NCBI GenBank assembly: GCA_016714685.1
Contig: JADKCH010000011.1
Location: 54,532-118,531 of the forward strand
From: Candidatus Geothrix odensensis
GTDB taxonomy: Bacteria; Acidobacteriota; Holophagae; Holophagales; Holophagaceae
Direction of reading: 5' to 3'
Length of the DNA: 64,000 bases
Shown here: positions 27,406 to 37,605 of the stretch, piece by piece
Position numbering within the stretch: position 1 is the first letter of the stretch
How the letters are laid out: the number at the start of each line of letters is the position of its first letter
Translations under genes and position numbers: made by a program
Notes under the pieces: generated by a model
Database searches by the model: none
Told to the model about the DNA's origin: nothing
What the model saw: the letters and a program-made list of their open reading frames with translations, nothing else

Positions 27406-29678
27406 ATGACCCGCCTGCTGGCAGCCCTTCCGATCTCCGCATTGGTTCTGCTCCTCGCCTGCGGGGGAGGCGGCGGGGGCGGGGGCTCCACGCCCTCCAC
27501 GACGGATGCGATGGCCCTGGACAAGGACACCAACGCCACGCCGCCGGCGGATCCCGGCTACTTCAAGGTGCCCAGCAATACGCTCGGTGCCATCCTCAGC
27601 GGCGGCAACGTCACCTTCACCTACTGGAACCCCAATGCCGGCACGGTGAGCCTGTGCCTGTACGCCAACTGGAACGACGCCCTGAGCAGCCCCGCCGCCA
27701 CGGTGGCAATGACGCGCGGCAGCGGCGGCGTCTGGTCCACGGGATCGATCCCCCTCCCGGCCCAGACCTTCTACGTCTACAAAGTGGGCAGCGAATACGT
27801 GCTGGATCCCTACGCGAAGTCCATGGCCCAGTGGGTCCGCGCCAATGGCGCCATCATCACCGGGGACAGCATTGGCAAGGGCGCCATCCTGGACTCTGCG
27901 GCCATTGCTCCCGATTCGGCCTGGGCCTACGCGGCCCGCGGCGCACCACTTCGATGGCTCCAGGCATGAAGGGGCCCGATGGCACCACCGCCGCGCCCTA
28001 CGCCTACGCCTCCAACCGGGATGCCATCGTCTACGAGGCGGGCATCCGCGACCTCACCGTGGACCCCAGCCTGGGCACCTTCGCCGCCGGCACCACCTGG
28101 GGCACCTACAAGGGCCTCGTGGCCATGCTGCCCCACATCCAGAAGCTGGGCGTCACCCATGTCCAGCTGCTCTGCCCCCTGGCCAACTACACCTACGACC
28201 AGACCAGGATCGGCACCCGGGAGATGAACCCCGCCCAGTACTCCGGCGCCAACTACAACTGGGGCTACGACCCCCAGAACTACTTCACGCCCTCGGGGAT
28301 GTACTCCGCCACCCCCTCGAATCCCGCCGCCCGCATCAATGAGCTGAAGACGCTCATCAACGAGATCCACAAGCAGGGCATGGGCGTGGTTCTCGACGTG
28401 GTCTACAACCACACCGCCAACAACAACGTCCTGGGTGATTCCAGCATCCAGGGCTACTTCTACCGCAGCACCAGCCGGAACGGCGCCGGCAGCCAGGACG
28501 TGCGCTCCGACGCCAAGATGGTGCGGAAGCTCATCCTGGATTCCGTCGTCCACTGGGTGGGCGAGTACAAGGTGGACGGCTTCCGCTTCGACCTCATGGG
28601 GGTCATGGATACGCAGACGGTCAAGGCGGCCTACCAGGCAGCCAAGGCCCTCAATCCCAACGTGCTCTTCCTGGGCGAGGGCTGGAACGGCTTCTACAGC
28701 GGCGTCAGCACCGACTACAACGGCGATGCCACCACGGGCGCGGACCAGGTTAACTCGGCCCAGTTCAACGGCCTGAACGTGGCCATGTTCTCCGACAGCT
28801 ACCGGGACATCTTCAAGAAGGGCGGCCTGTCGGAAGGATCGGCCTTCCTGTCTGGCACGGCCCAGAACCCCGCCAACCTCTTCTCGAACGTGGCCGGCCT
28901 GCCCACCAATGGCTTCGCGCCGGGCTCCACCAACAACGTGGCCAGCTACCTCACCTGCCACGACAACCTCTGCCTCTACGATGCCCTGGCCTATGGCACC
29001 AACTCCCCCAAGAACGATGTGGCCGCCGAGGCGGCTCTCCTGAGGCGGGCCCGGATCGGGTACGCGGCCCTGCTCACCTCCCAGGGCCTGGCCTTCATCC
29101 ACGCGGGGGACGAGATGTTCCGCACCAAGGAGGCCACGGCGGCAGGCAACACCACGGTGGCCAGCACCAACGGGCGCATCTTCGTACACAACTCCTACAA
29201 CGCCTCCGATGCCATCAACCAGGTGAAGTGGTCCACGGTCTACGCGGGGGACCCCATCACCGGCGGCTTCACGAACTACGACGCCACCCAGAACGGCTAC
29301 AAGCTCTACGCCTATGTCCAGGGGCTCCTGGCCATCCGCAAGAGCAGCAACGCCTTCCGGCTGCCCGACGCGGTCCGGGCCGCCAATCTCACCCGCATCG
29401 ACCCCGCGGGCATGGGCACCAGCACCCTGGCCTTCGGCTACAGGTGTGTGGCCTCCACCGTTGATGCCTCGGCCTTCTACGTGTTCCACAACGCAGGAAC
29501 CACGGCCCAATCCTTCAACACGGGCGTGGATCTGAGCACCGCCGTCCTGCTGGCGGATGGCACCCAGGCGGGCCTGACGCCCATCCCCCTGGGAAGCTCC
29601 GCCGTCACCATCATCACCACCGGGGGGGCCAGCACGGTCACCCTCCCCGCCCTCACCTCAGCCATCATCCGGAAATAG
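27406..29678 (+). pseudogene. pulA: Lipoprotein pullulanase (type I), frame split near 27945
   Basis: Alpha-1,6-debranching GH13 enzyme. The N-terminus is a lipoprotein signal (LVLLLACGGGGGGGG, lipobox LLAC then a glycine spacer), followed by a CBM48-like beta domain (VTFTYWNPNAGTVSLCLYANW). The catalytic domain in the second frame shows the pullulanase signature YNWGYDPQNYF, VLDVVYNHTA, DGFRFDLMGVMD (nucleophile Asp), FLGEGWNG (acid/base Glu) and LTCHDNLCLYD. The frames change between AYAARG and the APGMKGPDG stretch. Total length is one base short of a triplet multiple, so one base is missing near 27940-27950. Joined length would be about 757 residues. The 3' end overlaps the converging channel gene. 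Probably functional if the indel is a base error. Confidence 0.88.
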
Positions 29679-30572
29679 ATCCTGGCGCCAGGAGATCCTT
29701 CCCGGATTCCCCGGGAGCCGTCCACCCTGTGCCGAGATTGCCCGATGCCATCCCTTCGGATTCACGGCTTCGAGGCCTCCGAAGGGCTTCGATGTCGCGC
29801 CGCAGGGCGCGCACCTCTTCGAGGATCAAGCGGGTCTGGGCTTCCCCCTCGTCCTGAGGTCTTCGGTGACCTGTGTCTGCATCGCATTCACGACCACCGC
29901 AATGAACAGGTTCAACACCATGAAGGTCGCAATGAGCAGGTAGATGACGAAGAAGATCCAGGCATACGGCGCCCGAACCATGACGCCACGGGCGATGTCG
30001 GGCCACCCCTCCACGGTCATGACCTGGAACAAGGTGAACAGCGATGCGCCGAGGTTGCCGAACAGGTCCGGAGAGATGGCGCCGAACAGCTTGGTGGCCA
30101 TCACCGCCGACACGTAGAGCACGAGTCCCATGAGCCCGACGATGGAGGCCATCCCGGGCAAGGCCTTGAGCAGTGCGCCAACCACGCCACGCATGGAAGG
30201 CACCAGTGAAACCAGCCGCAGGACCCGGAGCACACGCAGCGACCGCAGGACAGTGAAGGCGCTGCCAGCGGGGACCACGGCGATCCCCACGACCAGCAGA
30301 TCAAACACGCGCCAGGGGTCACGGAGGAACTGCCCCCGGTGGACATAGCCCCGCAGTAGGAGCTCCACGACGAACACGGCCAGCACGAACCGGTCGAACC
30401 CGTGAAGCAGATCCTTCAAGCGTGCCGTGATCAGTGGCGAGGTCTCGATTCCAAGGGTAACGGCGTTCAGGAGGATCAGCGCCGTGATGGACTTCTCGAA
30501 CCAGACCCCCTCGACGAGGGCGAGGACGCGCGCTCGCGGGGAGGGGGTGCGGTCGGATGGCTCGGGGTTCAT
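29665..30572 (-). CDS. Bacterial voltage-gated sodium channel (NaChBac/NavBac type), frameshift before the C-terminal coiled coil
   Basis: Six-helix single-domain ion channel. The S4 voltage sensor carries arginines every third residue (TVLRSLRVLRVLRLVSLVPSMR in part). The pore loop reads FQVMTVEGWPDIARGVM, matching the selectivity filter TLESW of NaChBac with the field-of-charge Glu retained. S6 is FMVLNLFIAVVVNAMQ. The main frame stops at 29826 after 248 residues. The adjacent frame continues as QTRLILEEVRALRRDIEALRR, the coiled coil expected at a NavBac C-terminus, to a stop at 29665. A single missing base near 29855 joins them to about 302 residues. It lies leftward after the zinc-ribbon gene, and its end overlaps the pullulanase end by 14 bases. 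Confidence 0.85.
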
Positions 30573-30760
30573 GGTGGTGCTTCCATGGGCACTTGGGTGG
30601 CGTCTCGTGTGGCTTCATGTCCGCGATGGGGGCAGGGAGGGGGAGGCCATGGGAGCTGGTGATGGCGGCTACTGTCACCGCCGGCAGGGCCTGGGGCCAC
30701 CACCGCCACCCTCTCCCTGCCCTGACCCGGAGAACATCCAGAGACTGGATGAGCCGCTCC
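30573..30760. other. 188-bp gap upstream of the channel gene
   Basis: Separates the channel gene from the zinc-ribbon gene. No open frame with a ribosome site and no clear hairpin with a T run was seen. It probably contains the channel's own promoter on the minus strand. Confidence 0.3.
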
Positions 30761-31069
30761 CTAGGTCCAGAAGGCCTTCTTGAGATTTCCCAGGAAGCCG
30801 CCCTCTTCGGCCCGGGTGAGGGACTCCAGTTCTCCGGCGTCCAGCCAGAGACCCCGGCAGGCGCTGCACTGGTCCACCCTGTGGCCCAGGTGCTCGATCT
30901 CCAGGAGCTCCATCCCGCACTTGGGGCAGCGCATCCAGTGGCGTTCCTTGAGCGTGCGGCGCTCTTCGGCCCGAAGCTGCTCTTCCCGGGCAAGCGCCAG
31001 GCTGCGTCTCCGCTCAAGCTCCTGTTGGGCGAAGAAGGTCTCTTCAGGGGTGCTGGGTTTGACGGGCAT
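30761..31069 (-). CDS. Zinc-ribbon (TFIIB-like) protein
   Basis: 102 residues. Residues about 1-45 form a charged helix (EETFFAQQELERRRSLALAREEQLRAE in part). Then a zf-TFIIB type ribbon: CPKCGMELLEIEHLGHRVDQ and CSACRGLWLDAGELESL, with four zinc cysteines and the family's GLWLDAGE signature. The tail FLGNLKKAFW is amphipathic. Function of these ribbons is not established. It lies 57 bases after terC and may be in the same transcript. Confidence 0.85.
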   Translation of the reverse strand: MPVKPSTPEETFFAQQELERRRSLALAREEQLRAEERRTLKERHWMRCPKCGMELLEIEHLGHRVDQCSACRGLWLDAGELESLTRAEEGGFLGNLKKAFWT

Positions 31070-31126
31070 GGGGGCTCCTTGGGAGATGGGATGCTCGGAT
31101 CCCGGGTCAGAGGACGGGGCGGGGAG

Positions 31127-32086
31127 TCAGGGAACCCCGCCTTCGGGGAGACCGGCCGGAGACGCGGCGGCCTTTCGGGGCAGCAGCAGCGAGGCCGCCA
31201 CGGAACCGCCCACCAGGAGGCCGATGACCGCCAGACTCCAGGTCACGGGGACCTTGAAGACTTCCACCAGGAGCATCTTCAGGCCCACGAAGACCAGGAC
31301 CAGGCTCAGCCCCACCTTCAGCAGGTGGAAGCGGCCCACCACGCCCGCCAGCAGGAAGTAGAGGCTGCGCAGGCCCAGGATGGCGAAGATGTTCGAGGTG
31401 AAGACGATGAAGGGATCCTTCGTGACGGCGAAGATGGCCGGCACCGAGTCCACCGCGAACACCAGGTCCGTGAGCTCGACCGCCACCAGCACCAGCAGCA
31501 GGGGCGTGGCGTAGCGCCGGCCGTCCTTCACCACCGTGAACGCCGGGCCGTGGTAGGTCTCCACGGCGGGCACCAGCCGCTGGAAGAGCCGGAACAGGGG
31601 ATTCTTCCGGGGGTCGAAGCCTTGGTCCCGCATCAAGAGCATCTTGATCCCCGTGATGACCAGGAAGGCGCCGAACAGGTAGAGCACCCAGTGGAAGCTG
31701 GCGATGAGGGCGGCGCCGAGGCCGACGAAGATCGCCCGCATCACCAGGGCCCCGAGGATGCCCCAGAAGAGCACCCGGTGCTGGTAGGCCTCGGGCACCG
31801 AAAAGGCCCCGAAGATCAGGACGAACACGAAGATGTTGTCGACGCTGAGGGCCTTCTCGATGAGGTAGCCCGTGAGGAACTCCATGCCCCGCTGGGGGCC
31901 GAAGCTGTTCCAGAGGAGGGCGTTGAAGGCCAGTGCGCAGCCCACCCACACCAGGCTCCAGATGCCCGCCTCCTTCACCCCCACCTTGTGGGCCTGGCGG
32001 TGGAAGACCCCCAGATCCAGGGCCAGCATGGCCAGCACGAAGCCGATGAAACCAGCCCACATCCAGGGGGAACCGATGCTTTCCAT
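31127..32086 (-). CDS. TerC/Alx-family membrane protein (copy 1)
   Basis: 319-residue integral membrane protein with about nine helices. It shows the TerC/Alx hallmarks EKALSVDNIFVFVLIF and ELTDLVFAVDSVPAIFAVT, whose paired Asp residues are proposed to bind metal, and FTSNIFAILGLRSLYFLL. Members are linked to manganese export, alkaline pH or tellurite resistance. It starts 11 bases after htpX and belongs to the hpf-htpX-terC group facing the NhaR-like regulator. No manganese riboswitch precedes it. A second copy is at 43473. Confidence 0.93.
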   Translation of the reverse strand: MESIGSPWMWAGFIGFVLAMLALDLGVFHRQAHKVGVKEAGIWSLVWVGCALAFNALLWNSFGPQRGMEFLTGYLIEKALSVDNIFVFVLIFGAFSVPEAYQHRVLFWGILGALVMRAIFVGLGAALIASFHWVLYLFGAFLVITGIKMLLMRDQGFDPRKNPLFRLFQRLVPAVETYHGPAFTVVKDGRRYATPLLLVLVAVELTDLVFAVDSVPAIFAVTKDPFIVFTSNIFAILGLRSLYFLLAGVVGRFHLLKVGLSLVLVFVGLKMLLVEVFKVPVTWSLAVIGLLVGGSVAASLLLPRKAAASPAGLPEGGVP

Positions 32087-32097
32087 GCAGGAACTCC

Positions 32098-32964
32098 TTA
32101 GGCCGCGAGGCCGGGGCGGCGCGAGTGGTCCCGCAGTCGGGCGATGCGCGCTTCAAGGGGAGGGTGGGTGCTGAACCACCGGAGGAGGCCGCCGCCGGCG
32201 AAGGGGCTGGCGATCATGAGACTGGCGGTGGCGGGCTGGGCGGTGGGGCCGGGCTCGATCACCTCCTGGAGCCGGCCCAGCCGTTCCAGGGCCAGGGCCA
32301 GGCCCTCGGGATCGCCGGTCACCTGCGCGGCGCGGGCGTCGGCCATGAACTCCCGGGAGCGGGAGATGGCGAACTGGATGAGCGATGCCCCGAGGGGCGC
32401 CAGGAGGGCGAAGATGAGGCCGCCGAAGGGGCTGCCACCGCCCTCTTCATCGCTCTGGGAGCCGCCGCCCAGCAGGGCGCCCCACTGGAGCACGTTGGCG
32501 AGGAGGCTCACGGCGCCGGCCAGGCCCGCGGCCACCGTGGCCACCAGGATGTCCCGGTTCTGGATGTGGGCCAGCTCGTGGGCGATGACGCCGCGGAGCT
32601 CCCGGCGGGGCATGGTCCGGAGCAGGCCCTCGGTGAAGGCCACCACGCCGTGTTCCGGGTTCCGGCCCGTGGCGAAGGCGTTGGGGGCTTCGTCCCGCAC
32701 GAGGAAGACCCTGGGTTTGGGGATGCCCGCCCGGGCCGCCAGCTCGGCCACATCGGCATGGAGAGCCGGGGCTTCGCGTTCGGGGAGCTCCTCCGCCCCC
32801 TGCATGCGCAGCACGAGCCGGTCGCTCCAGAAATAGGCGCCGAGGTTCAGGGCGAAGGCCGCGACGGTGCAGCCGATGAGCCACCCCTTGCCCAGGTAGG
32901 CTCCCAGGGCCACCAGGAGGCTGGTGACCAGCCCGAGCAGCAGAAAGGTCTTGAAGCGGTTCAT
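32098..32964 (-). CDS. htpX: HtpX membrane zinc metalloprotease
   Basis: 288-residue membrane-embedded M48 protease for quality control of membrane proteins. Two N-terminal helices (FLLLGLVTSLLVALGAYLG and GCTVAAFALNLGAYFW) precede the catalytic HELAHIQNRD motif. The downstream zinc ligand is in SRSREFMADARAA. A second pair of hydrophobic segments lies between. FSTHPPLEARIARL near the C-terminus is also typical of HtpX. It starts 9 bases after the HPF-like gene. Confidence 0.95.
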   Translation of the reverse strand: MNRFKTFLLLGLVTSLLVALGAYLGKGWLIGCTVAAFALNLGAYFWSDRLVLRMQGAEELPEREAPALHADVAELAARAGIPKPRVFLVRDEAPNAFATGRNPEHGVVAFTEGLLRTMPRRELRGVIAHELAHIQNRDILVATVAAGLAGAVSLLANVLQWGALLGGGSQSDEEGGGSPFGGLIFALLAPLGASLIQFAISRSREFMADARAAQVTGDPEGLALALERLGRLQEVIEPGPTAQPATASLMIASPFAGGGLLRWFSTHPPLEARIARLRDHSRRPGLAA

Positions 32965-32973
32965 GGCGTCCTC

Positions 32974-33279
32974 CTAGCCCCTGGCCTGTTCGAGCATCCG
33001 GGCCACGCGCCGGCCGGCCTTCACCGCCGCCTGGTCCACCGCGAAGTAGAGATCCGCATCCCGAGCCTCCACGGATTCGGGGCCGAGGCCCCTCAGGGTG
33101 AAGCCCACGCGGCACACCTTGTCGGAACCGCCCCTGGGTCCGTTCAGGTCGCTGAACCGGACGACGACGCGCTCGATCTGCGCCGAGAAGCGGGAGAGGG
33201 AGAAGGCGAGGCGGCGCTCGATGTGGGCCGCCAGTGCCGCGGTGGGGGGGATGCCGATGCCTCGGATCTGGATGTTCAT
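32974..33279 (-). CDS. Short HPF/YfiA-like ribosome-associated protein
   Basis: 101 residues of the sigma-54-modulation / ribosome hibernation factor fold. It begins MNIQIRGIGIPPTAALAAHIERRL, has VVVRFSDLNGPRGGSDKVCRV as the second strand-loop, and ends in VDQAAVKAGRRVARMLEQ, the helix with basic residues that binds the 16S decoding region. It is the short form without the C-terminal dimerisation domain. Start ATG 33279 follows GGAGG. Several HPF-like proteins of this length are uncharacterised, so hibernation activity is inferred. It heads the leftward stress-gene group. Confidence 0.8.
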   Translation of the reverse strand: MNIQIRGIGIPPTAALAAHIERRLAFSLSRFSAQIERVVVRFSDLNGPRGGSDKVCRVGFTLRGLGPESVEARDADLYFAVDQAAVKAGRRVARMLEQARG

Positions 33280-33347
33280 GGGACCTCCACACCGGCAGTC
33301 TCGGGCCTCGGGAAAGATCAATCCAATAGATAAAAAATCTTAAAACA

Positions 33348-33360
33348 TCGATAAAATCGA
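33348..33360. promoter_or_regulatory. Candidate LysR/NhaR-type operator
   Basis: TCGAT-AAA-ATCGA, a perfect 5-3-5 inverted repeat in an unusually AT-rich 60 bases, 15 bases before the NhaR-like start codon. It lies in the 96-bp divergent promoter region, where an autoregulating LysR-type protein would bind. Confidence 0.5.
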
Positions 33361-33375
33361 AGTATTGGAGTCCGC

Positions 33376-34275
33376 ATGGACTGGCTGAACTACCACCATC
33401 TCTTCTATTTCTGGACCATCGCGAGGGAAGGTAGCGTCACGCAGGCGGCCGAGCGGCTGCGCCTGGGCCAGCCCACCCTGAGCGCCCAGATGCGAAGCCT
33501 GGAGAAGGCCCTGGGTGTGCGCCTGCTTAAGAAGGAGGGGCGGGGCCTGGTGCTGACGGAGGCCGGTCGGACCGCCTTCCGCTATGCCGAGGGCATCTTC
33601 GGCCTCGGCAAGGAGCTGCAGGAGTCCCTCGCCGGCTGGGCCGCGGATCGGGCCCCCGTCCTGGCGGTGGGCATTTCCGATGCCCTGCCCAAGCTCATGG
33701 TGCGCACCCTCCTGGAGCCCGCCCTTCAGCTTCCCGAGCCGATCCGGCTGCTCTGCCGGGAGGACCGTACGGATCGCCTGCTGGCCCAGCTCTCCCTCCA
33801 TGAGCTCGATCTGGTGCTCTCCGACATGCCGCCGCCCTCCGGCAGCGCGGTGAAGGCCTTCAGTCACCTGCTGGGCGAGTGCGGCGTCCAGATCTTCGGC
33901 ACCACAGACCTCCGCAAGCGGCACGCAGGTGCCTTTCCGGGCTGCCTGAACGGAGCCCCCGTCCTGCTTCCCCTGGAGGGTGCGGCCCTCCGCCGGGGGC
34001 TGGATCAGTGGTTCGAGGTGGAGGGGCTGCACCCCCGGATCGTCGGTGAGGTCGATGACAGCGCCCTGCTGAAGAGCTTCGGCCAGCAGGGGATCGGCTT
34101 CTTCGCGGCCCCCTCCCCGTTGGCGAAGGAGATCGAGCGGCAGTACCAGGTCCAGCGCCTGGGGGTGGCGGCGGGAGTGCGCGAGCGGGTCTATGCCCTC
34201 ACCCTGGACCGGCGGCTCCGACATCCGGCCGTGGTGGCCATCTCCGAGGCGGCAAAGCACCGCGTGTTCGGGTGA
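33376..34275 (+). CDS. nhaR: NhaR-like LysR-family regulator
   Basis: 299 residues. The N-terminal winged helix reads MDWLNYHHLFYFWTIAREGS, then VTQAAERLRLGQPTLSAQMR and SLEKALGVRLL. The NYHHLxYFW opening is characteristic of NhaR, the sodium-responsive activator of the Na+/H+ antiporter gene in enterics. The C-terminal sensor domain has the usual two-lobe pattern (ELDLVLSDMPPP, GIGFFAAPSP). It is divergent from hpf-htpX-terC rather than from an antiporter. The NhaR label rests on the N-terminal domain; the signal sensed here is unknown. Confidence 0.83.
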   Translation: MDWLNYHHLFYFWTIAREGSVTQAAERLRLGQPTLSAQMRSLEKALGVRLLKKEGRGLVLTEAGRTAFRYAEGIFGLGKELQESLAGWAADRAPVLAVGISDALPKLMVRTLLEPALQLPEPIRLLCREDRTDRLLAQLSLHELDLVLSDMPPPSGSAVKAFSHLLGECGVQIFGTTDLRKRHAGAFPGCLNGAPVLLPLEGAALRRGLDQWFEVEGLHPRIVGEVDDSALLKSFGQQGIGFFAAPSPLAKEIERQYQVQRLGVAAGVRERVYALTLDRRLRHPAVVAISEAAKHRVFG

Positions 34276-34317
34276 GCGGGGACCTTCAGGGGTTCCCCGG
34301 GGCCCATGCCCGCGGCT

Positions 34318-35793
34318 TTACCTCAAGGCGGTGAATGCCACCTGGACTTTCCGCCGCCCCGGGAAGCCGGGGAGCGGCTCACTGCGTCGGGTCGCGATGG
34401 CGCCCTCGAAGAAGTAGGGCCTGAGCAGGGCCTTCGCGCTGGGCGGCGCGAAGTAGAGGGTGGCCGACTCGCCGTGCAGGGCCTGGGCCGTGAGGTAGCC
34501 CACCAGGGCATGCTCGGCGGAGTGGTAGCCACTCTTCCACTGGTGGATCTTGGGGCCCGGCCAGGGCTCGAAGTCGGGGGCGCCCCCCGTGCCGCCCCAG
34601 ACCTCGTGATTCACGGGATCCACCATGCGCCGGAACCAGAAGTCCGCCGTGCGGGGCAGGGGCGCGGCCTGGGTCGGGTCCGCCAGGGCCAGGGTGGCTG
34701 CCAGCTGGTCCAGCTCCGCGTAGATCCACCACTCCTTGCCGGTGCCGACGCTGCCATCCGGGCGGAGCCGCGAGCCCCAGGTTCCCGAAGCCGGCAGGTA
34801 GGCCTGCCGCAGCACGGCCCTTCCCCCCGTGGTGGCGAGGTCCACCAGGGCCTGGTCCTGCGTGAGCCGCCCGATGCGCTCCAGCATCCAGTAGGCCTTG
34901 GCCGTGTGGCCGAAGTCCGTGTGCCGCGAGCCCAGCTTTTTCTGGGCCGGATCATGGAGGCTGCCCCAGAACAGGTGGCGCTCCGCGTCGTGATAGTCCT
35001 TCACCATCACCCGGGCCAGACGCTGTAGATCGGCGGTCCATGCCCGGCGTTCCGCCGCGGGCAGGATGGGTGTGAGCAGCAGCATGTAGGCGTTGACCTG
35101 GTCCAGCTGGGCCACCAGCTCCTGGCGCAGGTGCTCGCCGTCCGGAGAGGCCGTCTTCACCCAGCGGAGGGCCTGCCACTCGGGGTTCCAGTACTGGGTG
35201 AAGATATGCCGCTTGAGCCGCTTGAGGTCGCGCAGAGTGGCCTCATCCCGAGTCAGGTAGTAGTACATGGCGAGGCCCAGCTGGGCGTAGGCGAGATCCT
35301 GGGTGGTGCGGGCCAGCACCTCGGGCCTCGGCACGCCCTTGTCCCAGTAGGACACGGCGCTGCCGGTCTTCAGATCGAGCGCCCGTTCGCGGATGAAGGC
35401 CGCGCCGTCCCGGGCCAGCCCCAGCATCTTCGGATCGCCGGTCAGGTGGTAGGCCACCCCGTAGAAGTAGGTCTGGCGGGACTTCATGCGCACGTAGTCG
35501 CGGCCGAAGTTCTCTTTGATCCAGCCCGGCGCAGTGGCCAGTTCCTCCGGCGGCCTTGACCCATCCACGGCCTTGCCGTCGTTGCCGCGGAACGTGGGAA
35601 AGTCGCCCCGGGGCGTGCCCCAGGCGTCCGGCACGTTCCAGAAGGGCAGCAGGTCCTCGTTGAAATGCTTCAGCCAACGCTCCCCCGTGGGCAGATCCAT
35701 CGGAATCTGCGCAGCCGGGCTGGTCTGCGCCACGGCAGGGAGCGCGGTTCCACCCAGGAGGACGAGGAAGGACAGCAGCGTGGAACGCAGCAC
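34318..35793 (-). CDS. Exported AGE-family (N-acylglucosamine 2-epimerase fold) protein
   Basis: 491 residues with signal peptide MLRSTLLSFLVLLGGTALPAVAQ. The remainder is an (alpha/alpha)6 barrel in the style of N-acylglucosamine and cellobiose 2-epimerases: RQTYFYGVAYHLTGDPKML, a SRHTDFGHTAKAYWMLERIG segment with the conserved His, KEWWIYAELDQLAATLAL, and KSGYHSAEHALVGYL with the second catalytic-type His pair. Family members epimerise or isomerise sugars; a periplasmic member is less usual. Substrate cannot be told. It lies downstream of gapA on the same strand, separated by an inverted-repeat region. Confidence 0.82.
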   Translation of the reverse strand: MLRSTLLSFLVLLGGTALPAVAQTSPAAQIPMDLPTGERWLKHFNEDLLPFWNVPDAWGTPRGDFPTFRGNDGKAVDGSRPPEELATAPGWIKENFGRDYVRMKSRQTYFYGVAYHLTGDPKMLGLARDGAAFIRERALDLKTGSAVSYWDKGVPRPEVLARTTQDLAYAQLGLAMYYYLTRDEATLRDLKRLKRHIFTQYWNPEWQALRWVKTASPDGEHLRQELVAQLDQVNAYMLLLTPILPAAERRAWTADLQRLARVMVKDYHDAERHLFWGSLHDPAQKKLGSRHTDFGHTAKAYWMLERIGRLTQDQALVDLATTGGRAVLRQAYLPASGTWGSRLRPDGSVGTGKEWWIYAELDQLAATLALADPTQAAPLPRTADFWFRRMVDPVNHEVWGGTGGAPDFEPWPGPKIHQWKSGYHSAEHALVGYLTAQALHGESATLYFAPPSAKALLRPYFFEGAIATRRSEPLPGFPGRRKVQVAFTALR

Positions 35794-35885
35794 AGGTATC
35801 TCCTGGAACGGCGGAGCCCCTGCATTTCAGCAGGTCCACTGGGACAATCCAAGGGTGGTGGCGAGCTTCTGGGAAAGAATTTTTA

Positions 35886-35963
35886 AAGCGGAGGACAACG
35901 GAGAGGCGGAGGAGAGCGGAGAGGAACCAAATCTTTTCTCCGCACTCCTCTGCACCTCCGCTT
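35886..35963. repeat. Nested CTCCGC-type inverted repeat between gapA and the AGE gene
   Basis: Purine-rich arm 35906-35921 pairs with 35938-35953 at 14 of 16 positions. An outer 9-bp arm AAGCGGAGG (35886-35894) pairs perfectly with CCTCCGCTT (35955-35963). The unit is built from repeated CGGAG blocks. It lies just after the gapA stop and may act as its terminator. It has the look of a dispersed intergenic repeat rather than a gene. Confidence 0.55.
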
Positions 35964-35984
35964 ATTACGCTTTTCCCGATCCGC

Positions 35985-37121
<1,137 letters not shown>

Positions 37122-37496
37122 TCAGGCCTTGAACAGGGGCCGGTAGCTCTCCCGGTGGTGGTAGGCGAGGAAGCCATTGGCCAGCACGAGGAAGATCGCC
37201 AAGGGCAGGCCCTCGGGGGCCAGGAAGGCGTGGATCAGCAGGATGTTCACGATGATGGGGGCCAGCAGCACCGTAGCCAGGGGCACGAAGCGACCCGCCA
37301 CCAGGGCCAGCCCGCAGGTCAGCTCGAGGGCCATCACCGTGGGCAGCAGGTACCGCGCGGCCTCCAGGCCGGCGCCGAAGGTCTTCATGGCGCCCGTGGG
37401 CTCCGGCGGCGTGATGAGCTTGAAGAAGTAGGTGATGGAGGCGAAGAGGAACAGCAGCCCCATGAGGGTGCGGACGATGATGGCGGCGATCTTCAC
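37122..37496 (-). CDS. DoxX-like small membrane protein
   Basis: 124 residues with four hydrophobic helices: IVRTLMGLLFLFASITYFF, a MALELTCGLALVAG helix, PLATVLLAPIIVNILLIHAFL and LAIFLVLANGFLAYHH. This is the DoxX/DoxD-like fold. GTG 37496 follows GAGGAG; an ATG at 37544 in frame has no ribosome site and would add a basic, non-helical leader. Function of these proteins in general is unsettled (oxidative stress or quinone-linked roles have been proposed). Confidence 0.8.
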   Translation of the reverse strand: MKIAAIIVRTLMGLLFLFASITYFFKLITPPEPTGAMKTFGAGLEAARYLLPTVMALELTCGLALVAGRFVPLATVLLAPIIVNILLIHAFLAPEGLPLAIFLVLANGFLAYHHRESYRPLFKA

Positions 37497-37605
37497 GGCG
37501 GCGGCTCCTCGGCGAGGCCCACTGGGGCGGGCGGCCAGCGACATTGATACAGGAATTCACATCAATGGTAGCCGGGCCCAGGGCCGCCGCAAGGGCGGGC
37601 CGTTG

